Below the pieces are notes generated by a model. It saw only the letters and a list, made by a program, of their open reading frames with translations. It made no database searches and was not told where the DNA came from. A stretch of DNA of 21,016 bases from a virus. Location of the stretch: positions 1-21,016 of IMG/VR virus record IMGVR_UViG_3300006072_000061, one strand, 5' to 3'. A program made the translations under genes and the position numbers. The first letter of the stretch is position 1, and each line of letters begins with the position of its first letter. Shown piece by piece: positions 6,257-13,257 of this stretch.

Positions 6257-7757
6257 GATCATATTTTCAGGAGCCGAGGTAGGCTCTAACCGCACGCTCT
6301 TAGAAGGTATGAAAGTTGAGTCGATGGGACTCAACTTCTGGGGTCTCCGTAAGCGTGGGTTGCCAAAGACTAAGATTTGGCTGATTAGTGAACACTTTAC
6401 CCCAGAGACTCAGGTCATCATTGAGTCAGGGGCAGCACAAGCGGACAAGGCTGGGCTATCACGACAGGAACTGCTTTCCCTAGCCGCTGAGTACCAAGAG
6501 TTCCTCGTCAACAACGCAGATCGCGCCTTAGCCTTCCACGAGTTTGACTCCCAAGTACTAGGTAAAGAGTGGATAGAAGCGCAGCGCCCCTTCTTTGAGA
6601 ACGACCCAAAGTTATGGGTAGTCTGGCATGAGTCCTACGGCATAAGTAACTTGCGAGAACTGGCGGGCCGCTATCCCAACATACTTATACCCAACGCCGC
6701 GATAGAGGCTGTCACCAATCTATCGGGAGTGACTCGTGGTCTTGCACGCCAGACAGGAACCACCTTTCACGCCCTCGGATGTGCCAAGCCAGACAACCTA
6801 AGGCAGATACCATTTGGCTCAGCGAGCACATTGTCATGGCTATCACCGATGCGCAGAGGCGAGACGATCGTCTGGGATGGCAAGCAGATCAAGCGATACC
6901 CCAAGCGCATGAAAGACCAAGCACGCATCCGTTATAAGACGGTTGTCGAGCGTGCTGGGCTAGACTATTCTGAGTTTGTTAAAGATAGTACCCTCGAATC
7001 GACTAGAGTTGCAGTCTGGTCATACCTACAGATGGAGTCCGCTATGGAGAAGAAACCGCCTAACTTCCACATCATTGATGGGGGTAAAAAGGACATAGTA
7101 TCTGATAACAGCGATGACCTGTATACGGGGCTAATGATGGAATTAGGGGGTGACCCTTCTGATAACAGTGGTGCAGAAGGGAGGAAAGTGGAGCGTGCAG
7201 AAGTCGTAGAACGCGCCCCAGAAGAGATGCAAAATCTCCCAGTGTTTGGCTTCAAGACTAAGACAATCGTAGAGAGAGGCGATGACGGCAAGGATGTCCT
7301 TAAGGATGTTCCTGTCGTTCACACGCAACAGGCAAGCCTTCGTCAGTGCGATACCTGCTTCGTTGCAAGCAACTGCCCAGCCTTCAAGCCACAGAATCAG
7401 TGCGCATTTAACCTGCCTGTTGAGGTAAAAACCAAAGATCAACTCAAGGCGTTACTCACTGCAATTATTGAAATGCAGGGGCAAAGAGTGGCTTTTATGC
7501 GTTTTGCAGAGGAAATGAACGGTGGTTACGCAGATCCAAATCTCTCGCAAGAGATCGATCGCTTGCTCAAGTTAGTGGGCAATGTCAACGAGATGGATCA
7601 GAATAAAGAGTTCATCCAAATCACGGCAAGCCGTCAATCTTCGGGTGGTGTACTCTCTGCAATCTTCGGAGATCGCGCCCAAGCACTGAAAGAGTTGCCA
7701 GAGACACTCAAGGAAGAGTCAGTCACTAAGATCATTCAGCAATCTATTGAAGATTAG
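6237..7757 (+). CDS. large protein with TGT/DpdA-like TIM-barrel front and Cys-cluster tail, 506 aa
   Basis: Residues 1-260 have the pattern of the tRNA-guanine transglycosylase-like TIM barrel found in phage DpdA-type proteins: ESGA (63-66, where DSG is usual), EFD (102-104), a WH pair (130-131), YPNILIP (146-152), FHALG (178-182) and SASTLSW (195-201). Residues 280-365 look disordered. The tail has a Cys cluster C371-x2-C374-x5-C380-x8-C389 and a helical domain (about 400-500). I know this architecture from other actinophage proteins of undefined function. TGT-like enzymes swap guanine for a deazapurine in tRNA or DNA, but no deazapurine synthesis genes are in the window. The start is TTG at 6237; no ATG or GTG exists nearby. 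Family assignment is from motif memory, moderately sure. Confidence 0.8.
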   Translation: MASTLTKIIFSGAEVGSNRTLLEGMKVESMGLNFWGLRKRGLPKTKIWLISEHFTPETQVIIESGAAQADKAGLSRQELLSLAAEYQEFLVNNADRALAFHEFDSQVLGKEWIEAQRPFFENDPKLWVVWHESYGISNLRELAGRYPNILIPNAAIEAVTNLSGVTRGLARQTGTTFHALGCAKPDNLRQIPFGSASTLSWLSPMRRGETIVWDGKQIKRYPKRMKDQARIRYKTVVERAGLDYSEFVKDSTLESTRVAVWSYLQMESAMEKKPPNFHIIDGGKKDIVSDNSDDLYTGLMMELGGDPSDNSGAEGRKVERAEVVERAPEEMQNLPVFGFKTKTIVERGDDGKDVLKDVPVVHTQQASLRQCDTCFVASNCPAFKPQNQCAFNLPVEVKTKDQLKALLTAIIEMQGQRVAFMRFAEEMNGGYADPNLSQEIDRLLKLVGNVNEMDQNKEFIQITASRQSSGGVLSAIFGDRAQALKELPETLKEESVTKIIQQSIED

Positions 7758-7773
7758 TAGTATCTGATAACAG
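7096..7773 (+). repeat. 16-base direct repeat pair TAGTATCTGATAACAG (7096-7111 and 7758-7773)
   Basis: The 16 bases are identical at 7096-7111, inside the large gene, and at 7758-7773, starting immediately after its stop codon. An 11-base core (TCTGATAACAG) occurs a third time at 7158-7168. The repeats bracket the region encoding the disordered linker and Cys-cluster tail (residues 287 to the end). Confidence 0.8.
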
Positions 7774-7929
7774 TCAATTATTAGATTGAAACTGGGTAGT
7801 CGTTTACCCTTTTGTCCCAGCACTTGTCAAACTTGCTTCTTAACAGGTGCGTGATAGGTTTCGTTACCTCACAATAGGGTACTCAAAATAAGTAGGGTAT
7901 TTCATCAAGTAGAGAAATAGGGTATATCA
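7758..7929 (+). promoter_or_regulatory. structured leader of the ribonucleotide reductase gene
   Basis: This 172-base gap contains no gene. Besides the hairpin at 7794-7813 it has an eight-base stem GCACTTGT (7820-7827) with ACAGGTGC (7843-7850), one G-T pair included, and a small stem AGGT/ACCT near 7856-7869. TAGGGTA occurs three times (7875-7881, 7893-7899, 7918-7924); the last is at ribosome-binding distance from the start codon at 7930. I see no cobalamin riboswitch core. A promoter probably lies here but no -35/-10 pair is convincing. Confidence 0.45.
7794..7813 (+). terminator. probable rho-independent terminator after the large gene
   Basis: GGGTA (7794-7798) pairs with TACCC (7805-7809) around a six-base loop, followed by TTTT (7810-7813). 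The first arm can alternatively form CTGGG (7792-7796) with CCCAG (7816-7820), which would absorb the T-run into a loop. The two structures exclude each other. Confidence 0.5.
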
Positions 7930-9978
7930 ATGTCATTATTTTCATTCAAGTTGGCTGACGACTTTGTTGCTCCGTACAAGGCAAAGAAGGCTCCATTTGG
8001 ATACCAAGATGCAGCAGGAAACTCGGTAGGAGAGATCACATTCTTACGCACCTATTCCCGTAAAAAGGCAGATGGTACGAAAGAGACATGGGTCGATGTT
8101 TGCGAGCGAGTCATCAACGGCATGTACTCACTCCAGAAAGACCACGCCAAGAGCCAGCGTCTTCCATGGTCTGATGCCAAGGCTGCATCCTCTGCCAAGG
8201 AAGCATTCGACCGCCTGTGGAACCTCAAGTGGACACCACCAGGACGTGGCTTGTGGGTCATGGGTACACCGCTCGTCAACGAGCAACGCAACTCAGCAGC
8301 ACTACAGAATTGTGCCTTCGTATCAACAGGTTCAATGACCAAGACAGACCCAGCAAAGCCATTCGCATTTCTCATGGAAGCATCAATGCTCGGTGTGGGC
8401 GTTGGGTTCGATGACAAAGGAGCAGACAAGGAGTTCAAGATCTATGCGCCAGAAGAAGACAGTACCGCTTATGTCATCCCAGACACACGAGAGGGATGGG
8501 TCGAATCAACCGCTGCCCTCCTCAATAGTTACCTTAAGCCAGATACGAAGAAGCCTGTCTTTGATTACTCGGTCATCCGACCAGCAGGAGAACCCATCAA
8601 GATCTTTGGTGGAACCGCAGCAGGTCCAGACCCACTAATCAGACTTCATACATTGATCATCAAGATGTTTGCGGGCCGTGCTGGTGAGTTACTTACTCGC
8701 CGTGACATCGCTGACATCGGAAACATGATTGGTGTCTGTGTTGTCTCTGGAAACGTTCGTCGTTCAGCAGAACTATTGATGGGTCGTCTTGATGACAAGG
8801 ACTTCCTTAATCTTAAAAACTATGAAGTCTATCCAGAGCGTAACTTCTATGACCCAACAGGTAAAGATTCTGGTTGGGGATGGATGTCCAACAACAGCGT
8901 CGAAGTATCTGTTGGTCAGGATTTAACTCCAGCCATTGAGGGTATCGCCCGTAATGGTGAGCCTGGAGTTATCTGGATGGATGTATCTCGCAAATATGGT
9001 CGTCTAGCAGATCCAGAGAACAACAAGGACTGGCGTATCTCTGGCTACAACCCATGTGCTGAGCAGTCTCTTGAGTCATACGAGTGCTGTACTTTGGTTG
9101 AGACCTACTTGAACCGCCATACAGACATCGAGGATTACAAGCGCACACTTAAGTTTGCGTACCTCTATGCAAAGACTGTAACTCTTCTTCCAACACACTG
9201 GCAAGAAACGAACGCCATCATGCAGCGCAATCGCCGTATCGGTACATCGATGTCTGGTGTTGCTAACTTCGCTGACAACAATGGTTGGTCAGAACTTCGT
9301 ACATGGATGGATGAAGGTTACAAAGTAATCCAGAGTTACGATAAGACCTACTCTGAATGGCTAGGTATTCGTGAGTCAATCAAGACCACAACTATCAAGC
9401 CATCAGGAACAGTCTCAATCCTTGCTGGTGAAAGCCCAGGAGTTCACTGGACTGTTGGTGGTCAATACTTCTACCGCACCATTCGTTTTGCTAACTCTGA
9501 TCCAATGTTGCCTCTCTTTAAATTGGCTAACTACCGAGTAGAGCCTGCTGCATCAGACCCAACATCAACATCTGTCGTCTACTTCCCAATCAAGAGCAAT
9601 GCTCGTCGTAGCGAACAGGATGTATCGATCTACGAGAAAATGGCACTTGCTGCAACCGCCCAAAGATATTGGTCAGATAATTCTGTTTCAGTAACAGTCT
9701 CATTTGATCCAAATACAGAGGCTTCGGCTATTGGTACGGCTTTGCATATGTACGATGGACAACTAAAGACTGTCTCATTCCTGCCTATGGACAATGGCTC
9801 ATACGAGCAGATGCCTTACACCCAGATCACTGAGGAAGAGTATGAGAATGAAGGAACGATGAAGTTGTTCCCTATCGATCTTGCTGGTGTCTATGCTGGT
9901 ATGGCTGCTGATGCTATTGGTGAGGCTTACTGCACTACCGATGCCTGTGAAGTGAAGTTGATCAAAGACAATCAGTAA
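7930..9978 (+). CDS. nrdJ: adenosylcobalamin-dependent ribonucleoside-triphosphate reductase (class II, monomeric type)
   Basis: Reduces ribonucleotides to deoxyribonucleotides in the cytoplasm, using adenosylcobalamin to create the thiyl radical; it would supply dNTPs for phage replication. The sequence matches the Lactobacillus leichmannii RTPR type. C128 (QNCAF) and C387 are the reducible pair; C376 and E378 in NPCAE are the radical Cys and the catalytic Glu (C376 to C387 has the same spacing as C408 to C419 in RTPR). The C-terminal C668-x4-C673 pair transfers electrons from thioredoxin or a similar reductant. PSGTVS (491-496) is the phosphate-binding turn. Its 682 aa are somewhat shorter than RTPR (739 aa). 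All catalytic residues are present, so the gene looks functional. It stands alone behind a long leader and is closed by a terminator. Confidence 0.97.
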   Translation: MSLFSFKLADDFVAPYKAKKAPFGYQDAAGNSVGEITFLRTYSRKKADGTKETWVDVCERVINGMYSLQKDHAKSQRLPWSDAKAASSAKEAFDRLWNLKWTPPGRGLWVMGTPLVNEQRNSAALQNCAFVSTGSMTKTDPAKPFAFLMEASMLGVGVGFDDKGADKEFKIYAPEEDSTAYVIPDTREGWVESTAALLNSYLKPDTKKPVFDYSVIRPAGEPIKIFGGTAAGPDPLIRLHTLIIKMFAGRAGELLTRRDIADIGNMIGVCVVSGNVRRSAELLMGRLDDKDFLNLKNYEVYPERNFYDPTGKDSGWGWMSNNSVEVSVGQDLTPAIEGIARNGEPGVIWMDVSRKYGRLADPENNKDWRISGYNPCAEQSLESYECCTLVETYLNRHTDIEDYKRTLKFAYLYAKTVTLLPTHWQETNAIMQRNRRIGTSMSGVANFADNNGWSELRTWMDEGYKVIQSYDKTYSEWLGIRESIKTTTIKPSGTVSILAGESPGVHWTVGGQYFYRTIRFANSDPMLPLFKLANYRVEPAASDPTSTSVVYFPIKSNARRSEQDVSIYEKMALAATAQRYWSDNSVSVTVSFDPNTEASAIGTALHMYDGQLKTVSFLPMDNGSYEQMPYTQITEEEYENEGTMKLFPIDLAGVYAGMAADAIGEAYCTTDACEVKLIKDNQ

Positions 9979-9988
9979 AAAGTAAAGA

Positions 9989-10210
9989 CTAGGAAGCCCT
10001 GCCTTTTGGTGGGGCTTCTTGCTTTGGTACTCCTGTTAACTTCCAATCAGGCTTGCTAGTGAGATGCCACTTCTTGCACTCTTTGCAGGCATATGCGCGA
10101 CAAGGAAGATCTCGCGTCTTTCCTTGTGATATGGCATTCTTCCACGCTACTCGAAGTACTCGTTGTGCTTGTGATTCTGTTGCATAGGTACGCTTACCCG
10201 TGCACTGCAT
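9989..10210 (-). CDS. small zinc-finger protein, 73-74 aa
   Basis: A basic protein of 73 aa with C38, C43, C46 and H50 (numbered from the first of two Met codons) in CRAYACKECKKWHLTSK, a pattern seen in many small phage zinc-finger proteins. The gene has two adjacent ATG codons at 10213 and 10210; AAGGAG lies three bases from the first and six from the second, so I prefer 10210. The start overlaps the end of the upstream gene by about 17-20 bases. The C-terminal 10 or so residues are encoded by the terminator hairpin of the opposite strand. Probably binds nucleic acid; target unknown. Confidence 0.8.
   Translation of the reverse strand: MQCTGKRTYATESQAQRVLRVAWKNAISQGKTRDLPCRAYACKECKKWHLTSKPDWKLTGVPKQEAPPKGRAS
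9991..10020. terminator. bidirectional terminator between the convergent arms
   Basis: AGGAAGCCC (9991-9999) pairs with GGGCTTCTT (10012-10020) in a nine-base stem with one G-T pair and a 12-base loop. On the plus strand TTGCTTT follows; on the minus strand the flank reads AGTCTTTACTTTTTAC, so the hairpin can stop leftward transcription as well. It lies inside the last codons of the minus-strand gene at 9989-10210. Confidence 0.75.
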
Positions 10211-10607
10211 CATCGTCTCCTTTTTCTGTTAAACACCACTCTTCATGATGCTTAATGTGATTGGTTGGATTTTTTATGTACGAAATCATTGTCATCTCTG
10301 TTTGATTTATTGTAGATATTTTAAGTGAAAACAACGATGCGTCACATCGTTCGCATAATAGAACAACATAATCACCATCTAATCTCCAACCTACCTTGAC
10401 TAAATGCTTCCAGAATAGTTCTTCGAACTCGCTCTTGGTAAGGCTATTGGCTTTTGATACTTGGCTATAGAAATCTTCTTTTGAATATTGGTGTGGTTTT
10501 GGGTTGTACGGCAACTCATCTTGCACCCATGTGCCTTTAATTTTGCGCTCTGTATCTTGGCGCTTCTTCTTCCAATCGTGATACTTATTCTCGCCCATAT
10601 TTGGCAT
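10194..10607 (-). CDS. hypothetical protein with possible zinc site, about 137 aa
   Basis: A charged, soluble protein with a Lys-rich front half. C-E-R-C (residues 85 and 88), a HH pair (about 120-121) and C125 could form a zinc site. The frame is open to an ATG at 10619, but TGGAG lies at good distance (six bases) only from the ATG at 10607, so I start there; the longer form would add MEHK. It is richer in A and T than its neighbours. No family is recognised. Confidence 0.7.
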   Translation of the reverse strand: MPNMGENKYHDWKKKRQDTERKIKGTWVQDELPYNPKPHQYSKEDFYSQVSKANSLTKSEFEELFWKHLVKVGWRLDGDYVVLLCERCDASLFSLKISTINQTEMTMISYIKNPTNHIKHHEEWCLTEKGDDDAVHG

Positions 10608-10625
10608 CTTATGCTCCATATCTAT

Positions 10626-10652
10626 GAGATGCCCCTCTTTCGAGGGGCTCTC
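10626..10652. terminator. strong hairpin downstream of the SLT gene
   Basis: GCCCCTC (10631-10637) and GAGGGGC (10642-10648) form a perfect seven-base stem around TTTC; GAGA (10626-10629) and TCTC (10649-10652) extend it to 11 pairs with one bulged base. No T-run follows on the minus strand, so it may be a weak terminator or an mRNA-stabilising 3' structure of the gene ending at 10665. Confidence 0.55.
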
Positions 10653-10664
10653 GTGCTTCTGCTA

Positions 10665-11264
10665 TTACTTCTGCTTAGGCTTTGTCTTTCGTACTGCTTT
10701 GGTCTGATGACCTACAGTCTTAACAGCCACCTTTGCTTTATGTGCCTGAATGTGTGCCTTGTATGGATACATGGCTAACCAGTCTTGTACGACCTTCTGC
10801 CTTGTGCCCTTCCATGCACTCCAATTTCTGCCAGCATTGCTCATTTGATAAGCAATCTGTGCATTGGTCACAGGATTTAGCAGTTGAGCGTTGTACGCTA
10901 AACCGTAATAGGCTCGTCGATCTGCGCCCATCGAGCCAAGCATATTGATCTGGAATAAGCCATACGAGTTGTCTCCAGTATGGACATTTCCGTTGTAATC
11001 AAGCGCATTTCCATGTGATTCTTTCATGGCTACCGCCCATGCATACTTCAAGGATTGACCTGTAAAGCCTACGGCTTGAAGCATCGTGACAAGTTCCGTT
11101 GGTTGAAACTTGGCATAGTTCTGATACTTCTTTAGCACGAGCATTTGGGCTTCTGCCTTACTAGGGGCTACGGCTGGGGCTGATAGCCCGATCATGGCTC
11201 CTAGTACTACTGCTGATGCTGAGATTGACCCCAGTATCACTCTTACTTTTGATATTGCTTTCAT
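10665..11264 (-). CDS. secreted lysozyme-like / transglycosylase (SLT) protein, 199 aa
   Basis: Predicted to cleave the glycan strands of peptidoglycan outside the membrane. Residues 1-39 form a signal peptide: basic start (KAISKVR), hydrophobic core, and possible cleavage after AVA33 or AEA39. The lysozyme-like domain follows (about 45-165) with catalytic Glu82 in MKESHG, SYGLFQIN (100-107) and NWSAW (147-151). The tail (170-199) is very basic and probably binds cell wall or DNA. The start at 11264 has GGAG ten bases upstream; the longer frame to 11288 would run into the integrase gene and spoil the signal peptide. It lies directly behind integrase on the same strand. It may act in lysis, in host-wall remodelling during lysogeny, or on the virion. 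Confidence 0.85.
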   Translation of the reverse strand: MKAISKVRVILGSISASAVVLGAMIGLSAPAVAPSKAEAQMLVLKKYQNYAKFQPTELVTMLQAVGFTGQSLKYAWAVAMKESHGNALDYNGNVHTGDNSYGLFQINMLGSMGADRRAYYGLAYNAQLLNPVTNAQIAYQMSNAGRNWSAWKGTRQKVVQDWLAMYPYKAHIQAHKAKVAVKTVGHQTKAVRKTKPKQK

Positions 11265-11271
11265 AGTTTCA

Positions 11272-12549
11272 TCACTCCATAAAGTCATTGGCGAGTTCTC
11301 CTGCCGTTGACTGCTGGTGACGGAGTCGGTGTAAATACCTTTCCGTCGTTTTAATTGACTGGTGACCTAATCGCTCTTTGACCTCGTGCACATCTACCCC
11401 ATTTTTTAGTAACTGGGTAGCGTTAGCGTGCCGAAGGTCGTGAGTTCTAGGAGTCCAGCCAATTCCTGACTTGGCTATTGCTTGGTTCCATGTAGTTCTC
11501 CATACTCCACGCGGTAAGTGGCTCGTCTCGTCGGTCATGGTCTGACTAATCCTAGCCTTGCCCTTAGCCTTCCGATACTCTCGTTTCGTCTGGCTACAGG
11601 CTTGGCATCGGCAACCCCCATGTGTATAGGAGTAGAGCGTTCCATGCTTGAAGCGTTTTCCCTCTGTTGCATAGGGCTCCAGAGTGTCGATCTCGCGTGA
11701 AGGTTCTAGTTTACCTGCCGTTAATACTATCGATCGAGGGAAGAGCAGGTCATCTTTCCGCAGCGAGTTAGCCGAGACATAGGCAGCAATCTCTTGTAAG
11801 AGGGCTTTTGAGAGGGTTACGGAGCGTTTCTTGCCCGATTTAGTAGCATCTATGACCTTGAATCGCTCGCCAGCGTTGTATTGCGCCCCTAGATCACTGA
11901 CTCGTCTCTGGATAAATACTTCGCCAGAGTTAAAATTGAAATCCTTTACCCTGAGTTCTGTAGCCTCACCGAATCTCGCCCCAGAGAGCACGAGCATCTT
12001 GGCAAGTAACTTCGCACCGGAACCGGTTCCGTCAGGCAAGTTACTTAGTATCTTCTTAAACTCGGCAGGCTCAAGGACATTCTGCAGGTCTGGCTGGCTG
12101 ACTTTGATCTTGATGCCATGCGTGGGGTTGCTGGTGATCGCCTCACTCTCGACCAGCGAGGCGAAGGCTGAGCCCAGACACGCCTTGACCTGACCCAGCG
12201 TGGCTGGCTTGACCCCCTCAAGTCTGAGGTCACTAAGTAACTTTCGAATCTGGCGGGCAGAGATGGAAGTTACTTCATTTGCGCCTAAACGATCTCGAAC
12301 ATATGTACGAAAGGTCATGGTGTAGTTCTTCTTAGTGATCGGCATAAGGTCAGCCGTCTGAATCCATTTGTCGAAGTACTCGGACAGGCTAGAACCAGCC
12401 TCAGAAGGCTCTGTAAAGCCCAGAACCTCAGCCCTCAGACCCGAAGCCTCAGCCTGAGCATAGGAATCCCATGTGCCAGCAGAGAGGCGTTTGCCGTCTA
12501 CTCGGTAATATGCGGTAAAGCGTTTACCGCGTTGTACTACATAAGCCAT
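11272..12549 (-). CDS. int: tyrosine integrase with Cys-rich insertion, 425 aa
   Basis: Site-specific recombinase that joins phage and host attachment sites. Catalytic residues are all present: R192 (SGARFGE), K237, H370/R373/H374 (HDLRH), H396 (LGHQS) and Y405 (nucleophile). The N-terminal arm-binding domain (1-60) and a SAM-like core-binding domain (60-150) precede the catalytic domain. Between K237 and H370 there is an extra segment with HGT near residue 302 and C313/C315/C318 (GCRCQAC), a probable zinc-binding loop. I start at ATG 12549, six bases after GGGAGG; the GTG at 12555 touches that site. Upstream lie operator-like repeats, and an excisionase gene is further up the same operon. 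Confidence 0.95.
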   Translation of the reverse strand: MAYVVQRGKRFTAYYRVDGKRLSAGTWDSYAQAEASGLRAEVLGFTEPSEAGSSLSEYFDKWIQTADLMPITKKNYTMTFRTYVRDRLGANEVTSISARQIRKLLSDLRLEGVKPATLGQVKACLGSAFASLVESEAITSNPTHGIKIKVSQPDLQNVLEPAEFKKILSNLPDGTGSGAKLLAKMLVLSGARFGEATELRVKDFNFNSGEVFIQRRVSDLGAQYNAGERFKVIDATKSGKKRSVTLSKALLQEIAAYVSANSLRKDDLLFPRSIVLTAGKLEPSREIDTLEPYATEGKRFKHGTLYSYTHGGCRCQACSQTKREYRKAKGKARISQTMTDETSHLPRGVWRTTWNQAIAKSGIGWTPRTHDLRHANATQLLKNGVDVHEVKERLGHQSIKTTERYLHRLRHQQSTAGELANDFME

Positions 12550-12569
12550 AGCCACCCTCCCTCAGAGTG

Positions 12570-12662
12570 TTACTGGTCAGTACCTTACTCGCCAGTAGAA
12601 AGTTAGTCAAAAGTATGGGTATCGAGTTACATAGAGAACCCAGAACGGTGGACTTACTGGTC
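12570..12662. repeat. palindromic direct repeats upstream of the integrase gene
   Basis: TTACTGGTCAGTA (12570-12582) and TTACTCGCCAGTA (12585-12597) differ at two positions and lie 15 bases apart; TTACTGGTC recurs at 12654-12662. TACTG-GT-CAGTA is a perfect inverted repeat of five bases. They could bind integrase (arm sites), excisionase or a repressor. No attachment core is identified. Confidence 0.5.
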
Positions 12663-12815
12663 GGCGTTGCCGTTCCAGAAGTCGGGATTGTAGGACTTAT
12701 TGATTGGGTCATTGATGAGATCAGACCAATCACAGATGCAGTCCAAGCGGTTGCTTGAACAGTTAGGACAACGATAACGATCTCCCCTAAAGAGATCTTC
12801 TAAGTAAATGGTCAC
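12654..12815 (-). CDS. small Cys-rich protein, 53 aa
   Basis: A GTG-started gene with a perfect AGGAGG ribosome-binding site four bases before the start. The 53 aa include C16-P-N-C19 and C26-I-C28, probably a zinc knuckle, and end with an Asp/Asn/Trp-rich tail (DFWNGNADQ). No family recognised. It lies between the integrase and a 57-aa gene on the same strand. The reading frame is intact and the ribosome-binding site is ideal, so the gene is probably real. Confidence 0.7.
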   Translation of the reverse strand: MTIYLEDLFRGDRYRCPNCSSNRLDCICDWSDLINDPINKSYNPDFWNGNADQ

Positions 12816-12885
12816 TATTCCTCCTAGTGACTTGGGGCGTAGTCTGGCTACGATTCCATGACAGGTTTAGGCAATGTCTACATCG

Positions 12886-13059
12886 TTATACCTCCACTAC
12901 CTGAGTAGTGATGAGATCGTAGGCATCAGTGAATGCCTCCACGATCGTGACACCACTGCCTACTGCGACAGTCCTCTCCTTCTTGTCGGTGAGGTTGACC
13001 ACGATGCGATCAGACATAACTGTTACATCGATCTCGTACTTACTAGCACTTCTTGCCAT
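12886..13059 (-). CDS. small hypothetical protein, 57 aa
   Basis: A 57-aa protein starting with ATG at 13059, next to the stop of the excisionase gene (TAATATG, two bases apart), with AAGGG upstream. It reads as a beta-rich small protein: EIDVTVMSDRIVVNLTDKK near residues 9-27 and a helix-like end. No Cys or membrane helix. Its tight link to the excisionase suggests a recombination or regulation role, but there is no motif to confirm it. The 70 bases downstream (12816-12885) hold no gene, only a small CGTAG/CTACG hairpin. Confidence 0.65.
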   Translation of the reverse strand: MARSASKYEIDVTVMSDRIVVNLTDKKERTVAVGSGVTIVEAFTDAYDLITTQVVEV

Positions 13060-13060
13060 A

Positions 13061-13243
13061 TTAGTTTCCCTTGCTCTCTCGTTTAGTTATCCATGTATCG
13101 ATTGTTGACTTACTCCACAGAGGTTTGTTGCCGATCTGTAGATCTGGCTCTGGAAGGGTGTTTCGCTTTCGATGCCTGTATATCGTGTCGTACTTGAGAC
13201 CCGACAATTTTGCGATGTCGGTATATGTAAGCCATTCGCTCAT
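13061..13243 (-). CDS. xis: AlpA/MerR-like excisionase, 60 aa
   Basis: A winged-helix DNA-binding protein of the AlpA/Xis type: LTYTDIAKLSGLKYDTIYRH (5-24) is the helix-turn-helix, followed by the wing-like part with GNKPLWSKSTIDTWI (about 38-52). These proteins bind near attachment sites and bias the integrase towards excision, or act as transcription regulators. It is in the same operon and two genes upstream of the integrase. GGAGA precedes the ATG at a somewhat long distance. Length matches the family (50-70 aa). An alternative is a small transcription factor without excision role. Confidence 0.75.
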   Translation of the reverse strand: MSEWLTYTDIAKLSGLKYDTIYRHRKRNTLPEPDLQIGNKPLWSKSTIDTWITKRESKGN

Positions 13244-13257
13244 GCTTTAGTACTCTC

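Noticed and set aside
7758-7929. Cobalamin riboswitch upstream of nrdJ
   Set aside because: No B12-box or conserved core pattern is visible and the gap is short for the class.
12524-12758. Two antisense or overlapping frames upstream of int (plus and minus)
   Set aside because: Neither has a ribosome-binding site; a clean 53-aa gene with AGGAGG occupies the minus strand in another frame.
12874-13086. Plus-strand frame of 70 aa opposite the excisionase region
   Set aside because: It is antisense to a 57-aa gene with good start context on the minus strand.
11272-13243. Attachment-site core or tRNA fragment near integrase
   Set aside because: No tRNA-like 3' end or recognisable core could be found by eye; host sequence would be needed.
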